64,000 nt of DNA from Spirochaeta cellobiosiphila DSM 17781 (GTDB lineage: Bacteria > Spirochaetota > Spirochaetia > DSM-17781), in the NCBI RefSeq assembly GCF_000426705.1, contig NZ_AUFW01000019.1, positions 62,001-126,000 on the forward strand, given 5' to 3'. Position numbers and translations under genes: made by a program. The notes under the pieces are model-generated. The model worked only from the letters and a program-made list of their open reading frames with translations, searched no databases and was not told the DNA's origin. Numbering within the stretch: position 1 is the first letter of the stretch; each line of letters starts with the position of its first letter. Positions 52,958 to 62,496 of this stretch are shown one piece after another.

Positions 52958-55900
52958 AATAGAACTAGAGATTATTGCACAATCCAAAAAAGCTATTGAA
53001 GATATGAAAAAGTTCGGAAATGAACTGAGCTATACAGAAGATGTTATGCAAAAGTTCAAGAACTCCGCCAAAGAATCAGATCTCAGAGGCTTCGAAACTC
53101 GTCTTCTAAGATCAGCCACAGCGGCTAATTATATGGGAGGGCAAATGTCCTCCTTGAGAACCACAAACAATATGTTATCCGGCCAAATCAAAAGGATGAT
53201 CAAAAGTGGTATTGATCCTAACGATAAAGCCATTAAGAAACTATCAATCACCTATAAAAAGAATGAAGCTCAAATTAAAAAACTTATTATCCAAGACAAA
53301 GCCTTAGCTGTTGCTAAAAAAGCCGGACAAGGAGCAGCATTGGGAACAGTGGCCGCGTTAACAGCAGTCACTGTTGCTGGGATGAAAGGCGCCGCTGAGT
53401 TTGAAAGATATAGAAAAGAGTTTGGCGTTCTCTTTAAGGATATGGCTAAAGGGGCTAGTTACTTTGAAAAGCTCCAAAAGTTCAGCGCTAACACACCTTT
53501 ACAGATGGATGGATTATCCAACACAACAAAGACCCTACGAAGCTATGGAACAGAAATAAAGGACCTAATACCTCAAATCCAAATGTTAGGTGATACGGCT
53601 CTAGGAAACCAGGAAAAATTAGATTCCTTAGCCAGAGGTTTTGGAAAGATCCAAACAAAGGGAAAAGCATCAATGGAAGAATTGAATATTATCATTGATG
53701 CAGGGATTCCTATACTTGATGAATTATCAAAACAGCTAAATGTCTCAAAGAGTGATCTTCTGAAAATGGTTACCCAAGGCAAAGTCTCCTTTGATAATGT
53801 AAATCAGGCCTTTAAAAGTATGACTTCTGAAGGTGGACAATTCCATAATGGAATGAAAGAACTCTCCACTACCCTTTCAGGTAAACTCTCCACAGCTATG
53901 GACAATGTTAAGATTGCAGGAGCTACCACTTTTGAACCAGCTATTGAAGGAGCAGGTGAAGCTCTCGATGCCTTAACAGAATTATCCAAGAATTATGTAG
54001 CCTTTTTAAAACAGATAAGAGGAGAACGAAGTTTTGACTTTTCAGAGTTAGATGAAGCCAAGAAGAAAGTACTTCAAAATGCCACTTCCTATGAAGACCT
54101 AGGTTATATGAATGGTATGAGTAAGGGCATCTATGAAGCCGCGAAAGCCACAGAGAATTGGGCCGAAGCTCTTAAAAAAGCTGATGAAGCTTACTCACTT
54201 GAAAATCAAATTAGACAACTCAAAAAACTCGACGAAACAAGAACAGAAAGCGCAAAGATTTCGATACAATCCGCATTAAATGACTTAAACAGTGGCATTG
54301 GTGAGGGTGATTGGTGGGATACTTTTGACACAGTCGAAGAACAATTTGAATCGGCGGTTGATAGCATAACCAATGATATGGGCCAGTTGCTAGAAGGTCT
54401 TGGAGGAAAGGATTTAAGAATAGCCATTGCCTCAGGTGATGTGGAAGTACTCAAGAAAGCCCTCGAGAATCTTGAGTTAATTAATCCAGATCTCAAAGAA
54501 ATGCAGGACCGACTTAACCAATTACAATCAGGAAAAGGAATAATCACCCCAGAAAAACAAGAAGATCCTTATGAAGGGAAAACATGGCGTGACTGGTCTG
54601 AAGATATCCTCGGATTTGGACAAGGAACAGGGGCGGCTAATGCGGAATCATTCATTGAAACAATTAATACAGGATTAGAAACCCAATCAGCTATAGCTCA
54701 ATCATTAGGTGAAGAGTTTGATCTAGTTGGGGCTAAGCAAGAAAAAATAAAAGCCGTTATCCAAAAACTCCTAACTATTCCTAAAGATCAAATAGACCAG
54801 GCTTTCCGAATAGATGACAACACAATACAAAGATTGGTAGAAGCCTATAACTTGCTTGAATCTGCTAATGAAAGCTCTATGTTAGACCAGATGTATAAAG
54901 ATGCATCTGAACAATTAGATAAAATATCTATCCAGGAAGAGACTCTAGCCACAGCAAGAAAAAAGCTCATTGAACTAGAGACAACTGGCCACAATTTATC
55001 AAACCAGGCTTTAGATGAAGAAATAAAGAAGTATGAAATTATAGTATCTCAACTAGAAGATGCTTTAGATATAAAGTCAAAGATGTCAGACTCTGACAAG
55101 TCAATGACAGATTACGCAAAAAACTCAGCAGAAAGTGGGGAGCTTGGAGAAGTTGGGCAGCTAGCAACTGGGGCTGATCCTATTACATTGATAGTACAAG
55201 CCCTTGTAGATTTTGCAACTTCCATTGAAGGTGTCAATGAAGTACTTAACCCATTTGCCACTATTTTTGAAGGAATGCGCTCCCTCATTGGTCCTGAATT
55301 AGAAGAAGCTCTTCGACCTGTAGTCTACTTGCTACATAGCGCAGGAAATAACATTGCCAAGCTTTTAGTACCTCCTATTAGAGCGGCTGGTTTTGCAATC
55401 AAGGTGCTAGTTTCAGCGATAGAAATAATACAAACACCAACTAAGTTCCTTGCTGATATATTCATGTGGGCTGGAAATAACATAGTAGCGACTATTGAGT
55501 ATATAACAAGTTTTGGGACTCGAAGTAATTTTACCAAATTTAACTCAAATGCCTTTTCTGGATTAGATGATAGGCTTGATTACATATGGAATGGAGCCTC
55601 GGAAAAAGAAAAAGAAAGAGCAGAAAAATCACTTGAACTAATTGAAGATCAAATAGATACGGAAAAGGAAAAACGACAAGAATTACTATCTGCTATAGAT
55701 GAGTGGTATGACAATGAAATCTATCTTCTTCGTAGAGAATTAGACAATAATTTGATATCCCAAACAGATTATACAAACACCCTCAAAGATTTACAGGAAG
55801 AAGAAGAAAAAAGGACAGATGCTGTTGAAGCCGCTAGCGACTTACAACTGGAACAATTAGAATCTCAAAAAGAACTAATTCAATCTAATATTGAGCTAAT

Positions 55901-56330
55901 AGAATCTCAAGCCATGTTAGCTGCTTCCTTAAATAATGTAGAATTTAAAAAAGCCGATGGACCTTTGGATGCGGCTCTCAGTCCAATTAAAGCAGTAACT
56001 GACACTGTTGGTTCAGTGGTAAAGTCTGTTAAAAAGTTCTTTGGATTCGATGTAGGGACTTCAAATGTCCCTAAGGATATGTTTGCCATGGTTCACCAAG
56101 GAGAAGGAATTATCCCCAAAACCTTCAATGAAGGGATAAAAAGTGGTGATTACACTCTAGTAGGTAAAAAGCAAAATCTTTATGGACTAGATCAAGAAAG
56201 CCAACAGCTTGGGGGTAACCAACAAAATATAACCATTAACTTAAATGGTTCTATTGTAGGAATTGAAGACCTCTATTCAAAGATAAAAGCCATTGAGAAT
56301 AATCTAAATCGAAAAAGGATTGCAGGATGA
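52947..56330 (+). CDS. Tail tape measure protein
   Basis: 1127 residues, setting tail length. N-terminal coiled coil, then the tape measure domain (FSANTPLQMDGLSNTTKTL, LARGFGKIQTKGKASMEELN, TTLSGKLSTAMDNVKIAG). Hydrophobic segments near 725-800 and 830-860 and a C-terminal GTSNVPKDMFAMVHQGEGII motif (the DNVPALLxPGE-type cleavage/assembly segment). AAGGGAAGGAA precedes the ATG. Overlaps the next gene by four bases. Confidence 0.93.
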   Translation: MASKIELEIIAQSKKAIEDMKKFGNELSYTEDVMQKFKNSAKESDLRGFETRLLRSATAANYMGGQMSSLRTTNNMLSGQIKRMIKSGIDPNDKAIKKLSITYKKNEAQIKKLIIQDKALAVAKKAGQGAALGTVAALTAVTVAGMKGAAEFERYRKEFGVLFKDMAKGASYFEKLQKFSANTPLQMDGLSNTTKTLRSYGTEIKDLIPQIQMLGDTALGNQEKLDSLARGFGKIQTKGKASMEELNIIIDAGIPILDELSKQLNVSKSDLLKMVTQGKVSFDNVNQAFKSMTSEGGQFHNGMKELSTTLSGKLSTAMDNVKIAGATTFEPAIEGAGEALDALTELSKNYVAFLKQIRGERSFDFSELDEAKKKVLQNATSYEDLGYMNGMSKGIYEAAKATENWAEALKKADEAYSLENQIRQLKKLDETRTESAKISIQSALNDLNSGIGEGDWWDTFDTVEEQFESAVDSITNDMGQLLEGLGGKDLRIAIASGDVEVLKKALENLELINPDLKEMQDRLNQLQSGKGIITPEKQEDPYEGKTWRDWSEDILGFGQGTGAANAESFIETINTGLETQSAIAQSLGEEFDLVGAKQEKIKAVIQKLLTIPKDQIDQAFRIDDNTIQRLVEAYNLLESANESSMLDQMYKDASEQLDKISIQEETLATARKKLIELETTGHNLSNQALDEEIKKYEIIVSQLEDALDIKSKMSDSDKSMTDYAKNSAESGELGEVGQLATGADPITLIVQALVDFATSIEGVNEVLNPFATIFEGMRSLIGPELEEALRPVVYLLHSAGNNIAKLLVPPIRAAGFAIKVLVSAIEIIQTPTKFLADIFMWAGNNIVATIEYITSFGTRSNFTKFNSNAFSGLDDRLDYIWNGASEKEKERAEKSLELIEDQIDTEKEKRQELLSAIDEWYDNEIYLLRRELDNNLISQTDYTNTLKDLQEEEEKRTDAVEAASDLQLEQLESQKELIQSNIELIESQAMLAASLNNVEFKKADGPLDAALSPIKAVTDTVGSVVKSVKKFFGFDVGTSNVPKDMFAMVHQGEGIIPKTFNEGIKSGDYTLVGKKQNLYGLDQESQQLGGNQQNITINLNGSIVGIEDLYSKIKAIENNLNRKRIAG

Positions 56331-59300
56331 TACATAGAATCTACCTCCAATTTCCTGAAGAATCTAATGAAATAGAAATCTCAGATCTAGTAGATTTAAG
56401 ACAGACCCAAATCAACCAGGTTCTTTATAATTCTAGCCTTAGGTCTGCCATTAATTCTTATAGAACAGCTATCAAATATAACTCTGGCATAGCTCAAAAT
56501 CTTTTAATTAGAACAGGAACCATCAAGGCTAGAGTTATAGATTTAGACAATAACCCAGTGTTTACAGGCTATGTTGAAGCCAATACTGGATTGGCTATTG
56601 GGAAAACTACAGGTTGGATTAATCTTGAAATCTTTGATAACTCCTATCTTCTAGACAAGGATATTAATCTAAGTATTAGTTGGGATAATTTCAAAGTTTG
56701 TAATCCTGATAATACAGAAGAATCAATTGTTCATAAATTAATCTCATTAGCTGGTTACGAAGATGATTATATAAACACAATTACAGATCTAATTGATGTA
56801 GAACTTAGAAACTTTACACTCACAGCCGGAGACTCTCAATATCGTTCCATTTTGGATACTCTATTATATGAGTATGGTTATGTATTCAATTTGAATGCTC
56901 TGGGTCAATTCTATCTCTATAATTGGGGTGAGTCCAAGAGTGATCAATACTCAATTGAACCTAAGAATATTATCGCGGATAGTCTAACAATTGAATCAGT
57001 ACAAAATGAGTTTACAGGCATCAACATAAAATGGTCTGAGTTGGCAGAAATAGAGGATGTTCTTTTATATCGCGAAAACACCCCCTATGATTCTAAAGGG
57101 AATAGAACAGGAGAAATGCTTGGAGGTGGTGAATACTACCCTCTTCTAGGTTTCGCAGAGGACCACTTTCAAAAATATGATGATAAGTGGCTAGATCTAC
57201 CCTATTTATCAGGAGATGCCCTATTAGAGAATGATGATATTTCTTTATTAACCACTTGGAATCAATATTTAGACTATAGTGTTGATCTTGGTATTACAGT
57301 CGAAAAAGAGATATATGAAGCAAAAAGGGCTCAAATATTGTTACGTAATCCGACAACAGAAATTAAACGACTATATTACATGGATATTCGTGGAGATGCC
57401 TTATACAGAAAGAACATTCAAGAATCTATTGTCGATTTTATAGATGGCTCAAATCGTAAAGAATATGAAACAAAATACATTTATGATTTGAATAGTGCCT
57501 CTAATTTATCAAACTATATTTCAAATAGACTAAATGGCTACACTACCCTCATTAAGTTCAAATCTAGAGCCAAATATTCACTCGGTTCTATAGTTAGCTT
57601 TACCACTTTAATAACTGGATTTAATGACGTTCTCAATTTATCTGGAAGAATATCTAATATAACCATGAATGAAGAATATGATTTTTCCATTTACACTTTA
57701 GAGAGCTTGGGGAATGCTCAAATCTACACCCCCATAACATCCAGTACAAATGGCCGATCATCTAACCTTCTCTTTATGGACCAGTTAAATAAGAAATTAG
57801 GAAACACACCAAGCTATGATGAAATCCAAGTTGGATGGGAAAGCGAAGAAGACGGATATTTCAAAGATCCCCAAAAGCTCACAAACAAAGGGAAAATAGA
57901 AAATGTATATGGACAGGCTACAGGCTTATCCATTCTATTATCCTGGGATCGTCCAGTATTATTAACCGGAAAGTTCTTCTATGAAATACAAATTGCTGAA
58001 GATTCAGATGGTGACCTAGAGTGGAAATCTATCTCCATTGATGGAGGCTTAGGGAACACAAACTCTGTTACTGTTGCTTATGCAGAATGCTTTTCTACAG
58101 GCAAACTTAACCTTGATGAAGAAAATGGGATTGTAAATCCTACTATCTATTGCTTTAGGGTAAGGGTGGCGGTTTATCCTGGTGATGAAGACTCACCGAG
58201 AGGTGATTGGTCAGACACAAAGAGAGTCATAGTAAAGCCCATATACTCAGGAGAGTTAGGAGCTGGTTCTGTTTCAGGTGAAGTGTTGAACAATGCCTTT
58301 TCTAAAGGAAAACTTACACTTAATACTGAAACAGGACTTTGGGAATTAGCCACAAACTCTATTTCATCTGAAGAGCTTCAAAACGATTCTGTTACTTCCC
58401 AAGCTATTCAAGCTAATGCCGTTGGACTAGAAGCTATTAGTCTTGATGTGTATGCAGACATTAAAAGGGAAATATCATTTGAAGGTTTAGCTTTCTATCT
58501 GAACAATGAACCAGAAGAAGGAGATGTCCGCTCTCTATTAATCAATACACATATAGCTTTTCAAAAATATACTGAGGGAGATTGGGATAGTCTCTTCTTA
58601 TTGAATGAAGAAGGTATTCATTTAAAAGGAGATATGACAATTGATTCCGATCTCCTAATTGGTGAAAAGTTGTTTGTAAATCAGATTGGAACTTCAACTA
58701 TTTCCACAATGAAAATGTCTGCACAAAGTTTTGAGTTCTATTCAGGAAATGCAGCAAATGTAAGAGCTGGTTATATAGGAATTGATTCTAATTGGTACTT
58801 CGATGGCCCCATCAACCTGACTTCAAACGGTTCGAAAATATATGAGGAAATTGAACCTGATGCCAAGATGGTAATTGAGCCTCTAAATGATGAAAGTAAA
58901 GCATTACATTTTGATTCATCTCTTGGTGAGTGGATATTTAACACTTCAATTTCCGCTAAAGGAATTGTCACTGCGAATTATTTTGAAACTAATATGATTG
59001 AATCAGAAAATATCATAGAAGGAATTGTAGGTGTAGCAGATAAAAAAGGGGCTGAGTTTGATAAAATTATTTATACAATTGGGGAAAGTAATAAGACCTT
59101 AGATTCATTAACTGGATTTGGATATCATTATGGAGACGAAATTCCTTATGGAAACGATGATCAATTGTTTTTTGCGAAGGATGGAATTGTGGGTCATAGA
59201 ATAGGTTTACACGGGTGCCTATACTCTGAATTATATCATTATGCTAAAGGTTTTATAGGAGATACAGCCGCAGTGAAAAAGTTGTATTTAAAAGGAGATG

Positions 59301-59818
59301 GGGCTCTTAAGTTGACAACCATAGAAATTGATGACTCAAAAAGTATTGTAAAACTTGGTGGTTTTTTTCAATTTGGAGCAAATACTTTTTCATACCCTCC
59401 TGGAATATATGCTAGCAGTTTTATTGCAAGCTATAATGATTCTGGAGATCCAGATACTGTACTGTCAAAAGAATTTCTAAAGACTCCTGGATGGATTTAC
59501 TCAGGAAAGGGGCATCAGATAAATGATTATTGGGGTGTAACAACAAGAAAAACAGAAAATGATTGGTATAACGTATTCGGTGATAGAATACCAGATATTG
59601 GTGATAAATTAATGTTAACAGGAGGAGGGCATTTTATTAATGATCACATTGGACGTTCCAGACCTGGAATTGCTTGTTTCATAGAAAGGTTGTCTAGTAA
59701 CACCATACAGCTAAATTATTATTCAACTTCGGATTCAATTGATTATGCAGTATCAAAAAGAAATATAGTAGCTGGAGATGGAGGGCTTGTAAGCCAAGCG
59801 CATTATATAGCATGGTAG
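56327..59818 (+). CDS. Tail tip / host-specificity protein
   Basis: 1163 residues. N-terminal 380 residues resemble a baseplate-hub domain (VDLRQTQINQVLYNSSLRSA, SAINSYRTAIKYNSGIAQNL). A fibronectin-III-like domain lies at about 520-640 (ILLSWDRPVLLTGKFFYEIQ, FRVRVAVYPGDEDSPRGDWS). A repetitive helical/beta region follows (NSISSEELQNDSVTSQAIQA), then a C-terminal receptor-binding part. Comparable in position to lambda J. Confidence 0.78.
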   Translation: MIHRIYLQFPEESNEIEISDLVDLRQTQINQVLYNSSLRSAINSYRTAIKYNSGIAQNLLIRTGTIKARVIDLDNNPVFTGYVEANTGLAIGKTTGWINLEIFDNSYLLDKDINLSISWDNFKVCNPDNTEESIVHKLISLAGYEDDYINTITDLIDVELRNFTLTAGDSQYRSILDTLLYEYGYVFNLNALGQFYLYNWGESKSDQYSIEPKNIIADSLTIESVQNEFTGINIKWSELAEIEDVLLYRENTPYDSKGNRTGEMLGGGEYYPLLGFAEDHFQKYDDKWLDLPYLSGDALLENDDISLLTTWNQYLDYSVDLGITVEKEIYEAKRAQILLRNPTTEIKRLYYMDIRGDALYRKNIQESIVDFIDGSNRKEYETKYIYDLNSASNLSNYISNRLNGYTTLIKFKSRAKYSLGSIVSFTTLITGFNDVLNLSGRISNITMNEEYDFSIYTLESLGNAQIYTPITSSTNGRSSNLLFMDQLNKKLGNTPSYDEIQVGWESEEDGYFKDPQKLTNKGKIENVYGQATGLSILLSWDRPVLLTGKFFYEIQIAEDSDGDLEWKSISIDGGLGNTNSVTVAYAECFSTGKLNLDEENGIVNPTIYCFRVRVAVYPGDEDSPRGDWSDTKRVIVKPIYSGELGAGSVSGEVLNNAFSKGKLTLNTETGLWELATNSISSEELQNDSVTSQAIQANAVGLEAISLDVYADIKREISFEGLAFYLNNEPEEGDVRSLLINTHIAFQKYTEGDWDSLFLLNEEGIHLKGDMTIDSDLLIGEKLFVNQIGTSTISTMKMSAQSFEFYSGNAANVRAGYIGIDSNWYFDGPINLTSNGSKIYEEIEPDAKMVIEPLNDESKALHFDSSLGEWIFNTSISAKGIVTANYFETNMIESENIIEGIVGVADKKGAEFDKIIYTIGESNKTLDSLTGFGYHYGDEIPYGNDDQLFFAKDGIVGHRIGLHGCLYSELYHYAKGFIGDTAAVKKLYLKGDGALKLTTIEIDDSKSIVKLGGFFQFGANTFSYPPGIYASSFIASYNDSGDPDTVLSKEFLKTPGWIYSGKGHQINDYWGVTTRKTENDWYNVFGDRIPDIGDKLMLTGGGHFINDHIGRSRPGIACFIERLSSNTIQLNYYSTSDSIDYAVSKRNIVAGDGGLVSQAHYIAW

Positions 59819-59825
59819 GTGGATA

Positions 59826-60001
59826 ATGAATAAAAATTAATATACATATTTATATTTAGCACTCTATTCTTATTTTCTTGTAGTGAGAATAGTCCGAATA
59901 CGCCTAGTTATGTGATTACACCAGAAAATATAAGAGAGCGAGCGTTTGAACTAACTGAAGAATATATCTGAATGAATTATGAATGGGGTGGTCAAAGCTA
60001 A
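59826..60001 (+). pseudogene. NlpC/P60 lipoprotein remnant
   Basis: ATG at 59826 after GGTGG. Adding one A to the A5 run at 59832-59836 restores MNKKLIYIFIFSTLFLFSC, a lipoprotein signal. It continues with NIRERAFELTEEYI, an in-frame TGA (59969-59971, where the family has Gly), MNYEWGGQS and a stop. This matches the start of an NlpC/P60 peptidase (YIGxxYxWGG), including the start of the catalytic region but not its Cys. Three lesions: frameshift, nonsense, truncation. Confidence 0.6.
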
Positions 60002-60045
60002 TATTAGAAAATAGATATTAATAATTTTTTAAGGGAAGGGTTATT

Positions 60046-60366
60046 ATGAGGGTGACATATGGTCAAATTTTAGTATTAATAAAAAGTGGTGCATTTAAGG
60101 TTCTATCAAATATAAAAGCAAAAAGTTTTAGCTCTGCTGAAAACTATCTAGAGTTTCTGGAATCAATCGAAACACAAGCAAGAAAATACAATTCTCTAAT
60201 ATCCAAACTTGATGATTCTATCGAAATAGAAGAACTAATCAATAATGAAGTTGAAATAACAGACTCTCCATTTTCAAGAGAAACACTAGAAACGTGTAAT
60301 GATGAGTTTTCAGCAAATATTATTATTGGTATACGTCCATTTCTATCTGAGAAAGAAATTGGTTAG
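60046..60366 (+). CDS. Hypothetical phage protein (106 aa)
   Basis: ATG 60046 after GGAAGGG. Helical and acidic; KSFSSAENYLEFLESIETQA. Unrecognised; first gene of the lysis block. Confidence 0.5.
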   Translation: MRVTYGQILVLIKSGAFKVLSNIKAKSFSSAENYLEFLESIETQARKYNSLISKLDDSIEIEELINNEVEITDSPFSRETLETCNDEFSANIIIGIRPFLSEKEIG

Positions 60367-60374
60367 GATACATT

Positions 60375-60674
60375 ATGGGAGATGAAGACAGAGAACAAGA
60401 CAAACAAATAGGTAAACTCTGGGCAGAAGTCAAAAGACTATGGGATTTTCTTCATGGTCCTAATGGTGATAACGGGCTTAGAAGTAGGATAGTTAAACTA
60501 GAGGATCAATCAATAAATTTTGCAACAAAAAAGGATGTTCTCTCAGTGAAACAGGAAGTCCTTACTGCAATTAAAGAATCAAAAAGAACAGGTCAAGAAA
60601 GATTTAAGAACTGGGTTTATTTCTTGGCAGTAGTATCAACAATAATATTTGGGTTATGGGACAAGCTATTTTAG
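60375..60674 (+). CDS. XhlA-like membrane-associated protein
   Basis: 99 residues. Long amphipathic/coiled N-terminal part (QIGKLWAEVKRLWDFLHG, VLSVKQEVLTAIKESK) and one C-terminal membrane helix (WVYFLAVVSTIIFGLW), the layout of XhlA/holin-accessory proteins. Located directly before the peptidase gene. Confidence 0.6.
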   Translation: MGDEDREQDKQIGKLWAEVKRLWDFLHGPNGDNGLRSRIVKLEDQSINFATKKDVLSVKQEVLTAIKESKRTGQERFKNWVYFLAVVSTIIFGLWDKLF

Positions 60675-60686
60675 GAGGGATTTATT

Positions 60687-61169
60687 TTGAGGATGACTAT
60701 AAGATTTTGTCACATGGATTCCCCTTCTCTGCTACAGGAAGGGGAAATAATTAGTTATGGAACAAAGATTGGTAGAATGGGAAACACTGGAAGTTCTAAA
60801 GGTGCTCATGTTCATACTGACATTGTCCAAGGATACAAAAAAGATGTTTATCATTTGAAAGACATAATGAATAACATTACAGATCTTGAATCTGTTTGCC
60901 GCCAATTCTACTATTTTCTTCAAGACGATTTCTTTAATACACCGCTTTTTGTTACGTCACATTTTGGAACCATTGATTATGGTAAATATAGAAATGGAAA
61001 AGTTAGTGAATGGAAGTTTCATCCTGCTTATGACATTGTTCCAGAGAACCGCCATTTAACCAAGGCTAACTTTGATTTCTATTGGAATAGATCAGTAAAT
61101 GGCGTATGCCTTAAATCTGGTTTTGATAGAGATTATGGTAATTATGTGAATATAGGTTTCGAGGTATAA
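60687..61169 (+). CDS. M23 peptidase in circularly permuted order (endolysin)
   Basis: 160 residues. TTG start at 60687, six nt after AGGAGGGA. Residues 1-45 match the C-terminal half of a LytM/M23 domain (RFCHMDS, GTKIGRMGNTGSSKGAHVH, with HxH at 41-43). Residues 90-160 match the N-terminal half (TSHFG, HPAYD with His112 and Asp116, YGNYVNIG). All zinc ligands are present but in reversed order, and the end of the protein would continue directly into its start. Expected to cut peptidoglycan cross-bridges; activity unproven. Confidence 0.65.
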   Translation: MRMTIRFCHMDSPSLLQEGEIISYGTKIGRMGNTGSSKGAHVHTDIVQGYKKDVYHLKDIMNNITDLESVCRQFYYFLQDDFFNTPLFVTSHFGTIDYGKYRNGKVSEWKFHPAYDIVPENRHLTKANFDFYWNRSVNGVCLKSGFDRDYGNYVNIGFEV

Positions 61170-61171
61170 GT

Positions 61172-61657
61172 ATGGGATTTGATATAGCTAGCTTTCTTGG
61201 TGTAGGAAAAACAATAAAGGATGGAGCTGAGGGAATAGGCTCAGCTACAGAGCAAATCATATATGCGGGAAAGGGAAAACTCCCTCCTGAAGAACAAGTT
61301 AAGATAGAACAAATTAAGTCTCAGGCTGAAGGACAGATGTGGGAAACTATTTCAAAGATGTCCAATTCGTTTCAAAACTTTACATTGAAATATGAAGGGG
61401 AGGCAAAAGACCTACCTAGGCCTATTCTGCTTGCCAGGTCTTTAGTTAGGCCATTATTCACTTATCTTGTACTTGGTCAGGTGGGTATTATCTTTGGATT
61501 GGACTTCTGGAGATATATGAAAGGAACAGGTGCTTTCGAGTTAGTCAAAGGAATGCCTTCTGAATGGTGGGTAATGGTTTGGATTGTGATTGGTTTCTAT
61601 TTTGGAGAAAGAGCTGTTACTAATGCCTTATCAAACTCTGTTACTAGTAAAAAATAA
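61172..61657 (+). CDS. Three-helix phage holin-type protein
   Basis: 161 residues. Soluble N-terminal half with amphipathic helix, then hydrophobic segments PLFTYLVLGQVGIIFGLDFW and WWVMVWIVIGFYFGERAV, resembling the 3TM holin family (gene-transfer release type). Two bases after the endolysin. Likely permeabilises the inner membrane or stabilises the lysis complex. Confidence 0.65.
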   Translation: MGFDIASFLGVGKTIKDGAEGIGSATEQIIYAGKGKLPPEEQVKIEQIKSQAEGQMWETISKMSNSFQNFTLKYEGEAKDLPRPILLARSLVRPLFTYLVLGQVGIIFGLDFWRYMKGTGAFELVKGMPSEWWVMVWIVIGFYFGERAVTNALSNSVTSKK

Positions 61658-61661
61658 CTCG

Positions 61662-61679
61662 AGTGCAAGCGCTTGCACT
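61662..61679. repeat. Perfect 18-bp palindrome
   Basis: AGTGCAAGCGCTTGCACT, 5 bases after the holin stop. Shares the core CAAGCGCTTG with a second palindrome 76 bp away. Confidence 0.85.
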
Positions 61680-61737
61680 TCACTACACAATTAATACAAT
61701 ATGTGTACTAATAACGCATTAAATACACAATGTATTT

Positions 61738-61761
61738 TCGTGTCCAAGCGCTTGGACACGA
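61738..61761. repeat. Perfect 24-bp palindrome
   Basis: Centre GTCCAAGCGCTTGGAC, arms 12 bp. GC-rich within AT-rich DNA, between the convergent holin and DUF3102-like genes. The core resembles LacI-family operators; a bidirectional transcription-stop hairpin is the alternative. Confidence 0.85.
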
Positions 61762-61836
61762 CTACTTTTCTTATCAATGATACAAAATCTATACACCATT
61801 TTCTATCGCTCAATACTTTTCAATTTTGAACTAATG

Positions 61837-62418
61837 TTATTTGCCTTCTCGATGCATTTTCAATGCTCTTTCAATAACCTTTTTTTCACCTTCATCTTGT
61901 ATTTCAATAATATAGACATCATTTCCAGAACTGATGATCTTATCTAATCTATCTCTTGAAATTAAAACAGAATCACCTATCTTAACTTCTTCATTAGTGA
62001 AATCAATCTTTCGATCTGTATCATAAATAGACTTAGTCGATTTTGGTTTATCGATCTTATTACTATCTTTAGTTTTTAGGAGTGCTAAAAAGCTTTTTAG
62101 ATTAAGTTCAAGACTTGGATTGTATTGATCCTTATTAAGATAAGCTAAAATATAACGTTGAGCCTGTCGTACTCCAAAAGGTAAATTATCATTTACCCAT
62201 GGAGTAAATTCTCCATGTGGCAACACTTTCTTTTGATCAAAAATGATCTCACCTATTCGGAAAATATTCGACATTGAATCTTGGGCTGCTTTTGTGAATC
62301 TTTCTTCAATTTCATTATATAAATTGATGATTTCATCTTCTGGAGAGTCATACTTTCTGGATTCTTCTGTATAGGCTGAAGGATCCCATTTATTTCTGAT
62401 TATTTTACTATCTTTCAC
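61837..62418 (-). CDS. DUF3102-like protein
   Basis: 193 residues. FRIGEIIFDQKKVLPHGEFT followed by PWVNDNLPFGVRQAQRYI matches the DUF3102 pattern (IGxxLxxAKxxLxHGxFxxWxxxxxxxSxRTAQxYM). The C-terminal half (KIGDSVLISRDRLDKIIS) may be a small beta domain. Transcribed away from attR; a lysogeny-expressed moron is possible. Confidence 0.6.
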   Translation of the reverse strand: MKDSKIIRNKWDPSAYTEESRKYDSPEDEIINLYNEIEERFTKAAQDSMSNIFRIGEIIFDQKKVLPHGEFTPWVNDNLPFGVRQAQRYILAYLNKDQYNPSLELNLKSFLALLKTKDSNKIDKPKSTKSIYDTDRKIDFTNEEVKIGDSVLISRDRLDKIISSGNDVYIIEIQDEGEKKVIERALKMHREGK

Positions 62419-62456
62419 TGTATTTTCTCACTTTTTTTGGTGTTATGAGAAATTGA

Positions 62457-62478
62457 AAAATGACAATAGAATGACAAT
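62457..62478. repeat. Candidate integrase arm-type site (right)
   Basis: Identical 22 bp to 21038-21059, same orientation, 18 bases inside the attR repeat. Confidence 0.6.
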
Positions 62479-62496
62479 CGGCCAAAACAGCCGATT

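Noticed and set aside
61662-61761. Paired palindromes as parS sites
   Set aside because: They do not match the ParB site consensus TGTTTCACGTGAAACA and no parA or parB gene is present.
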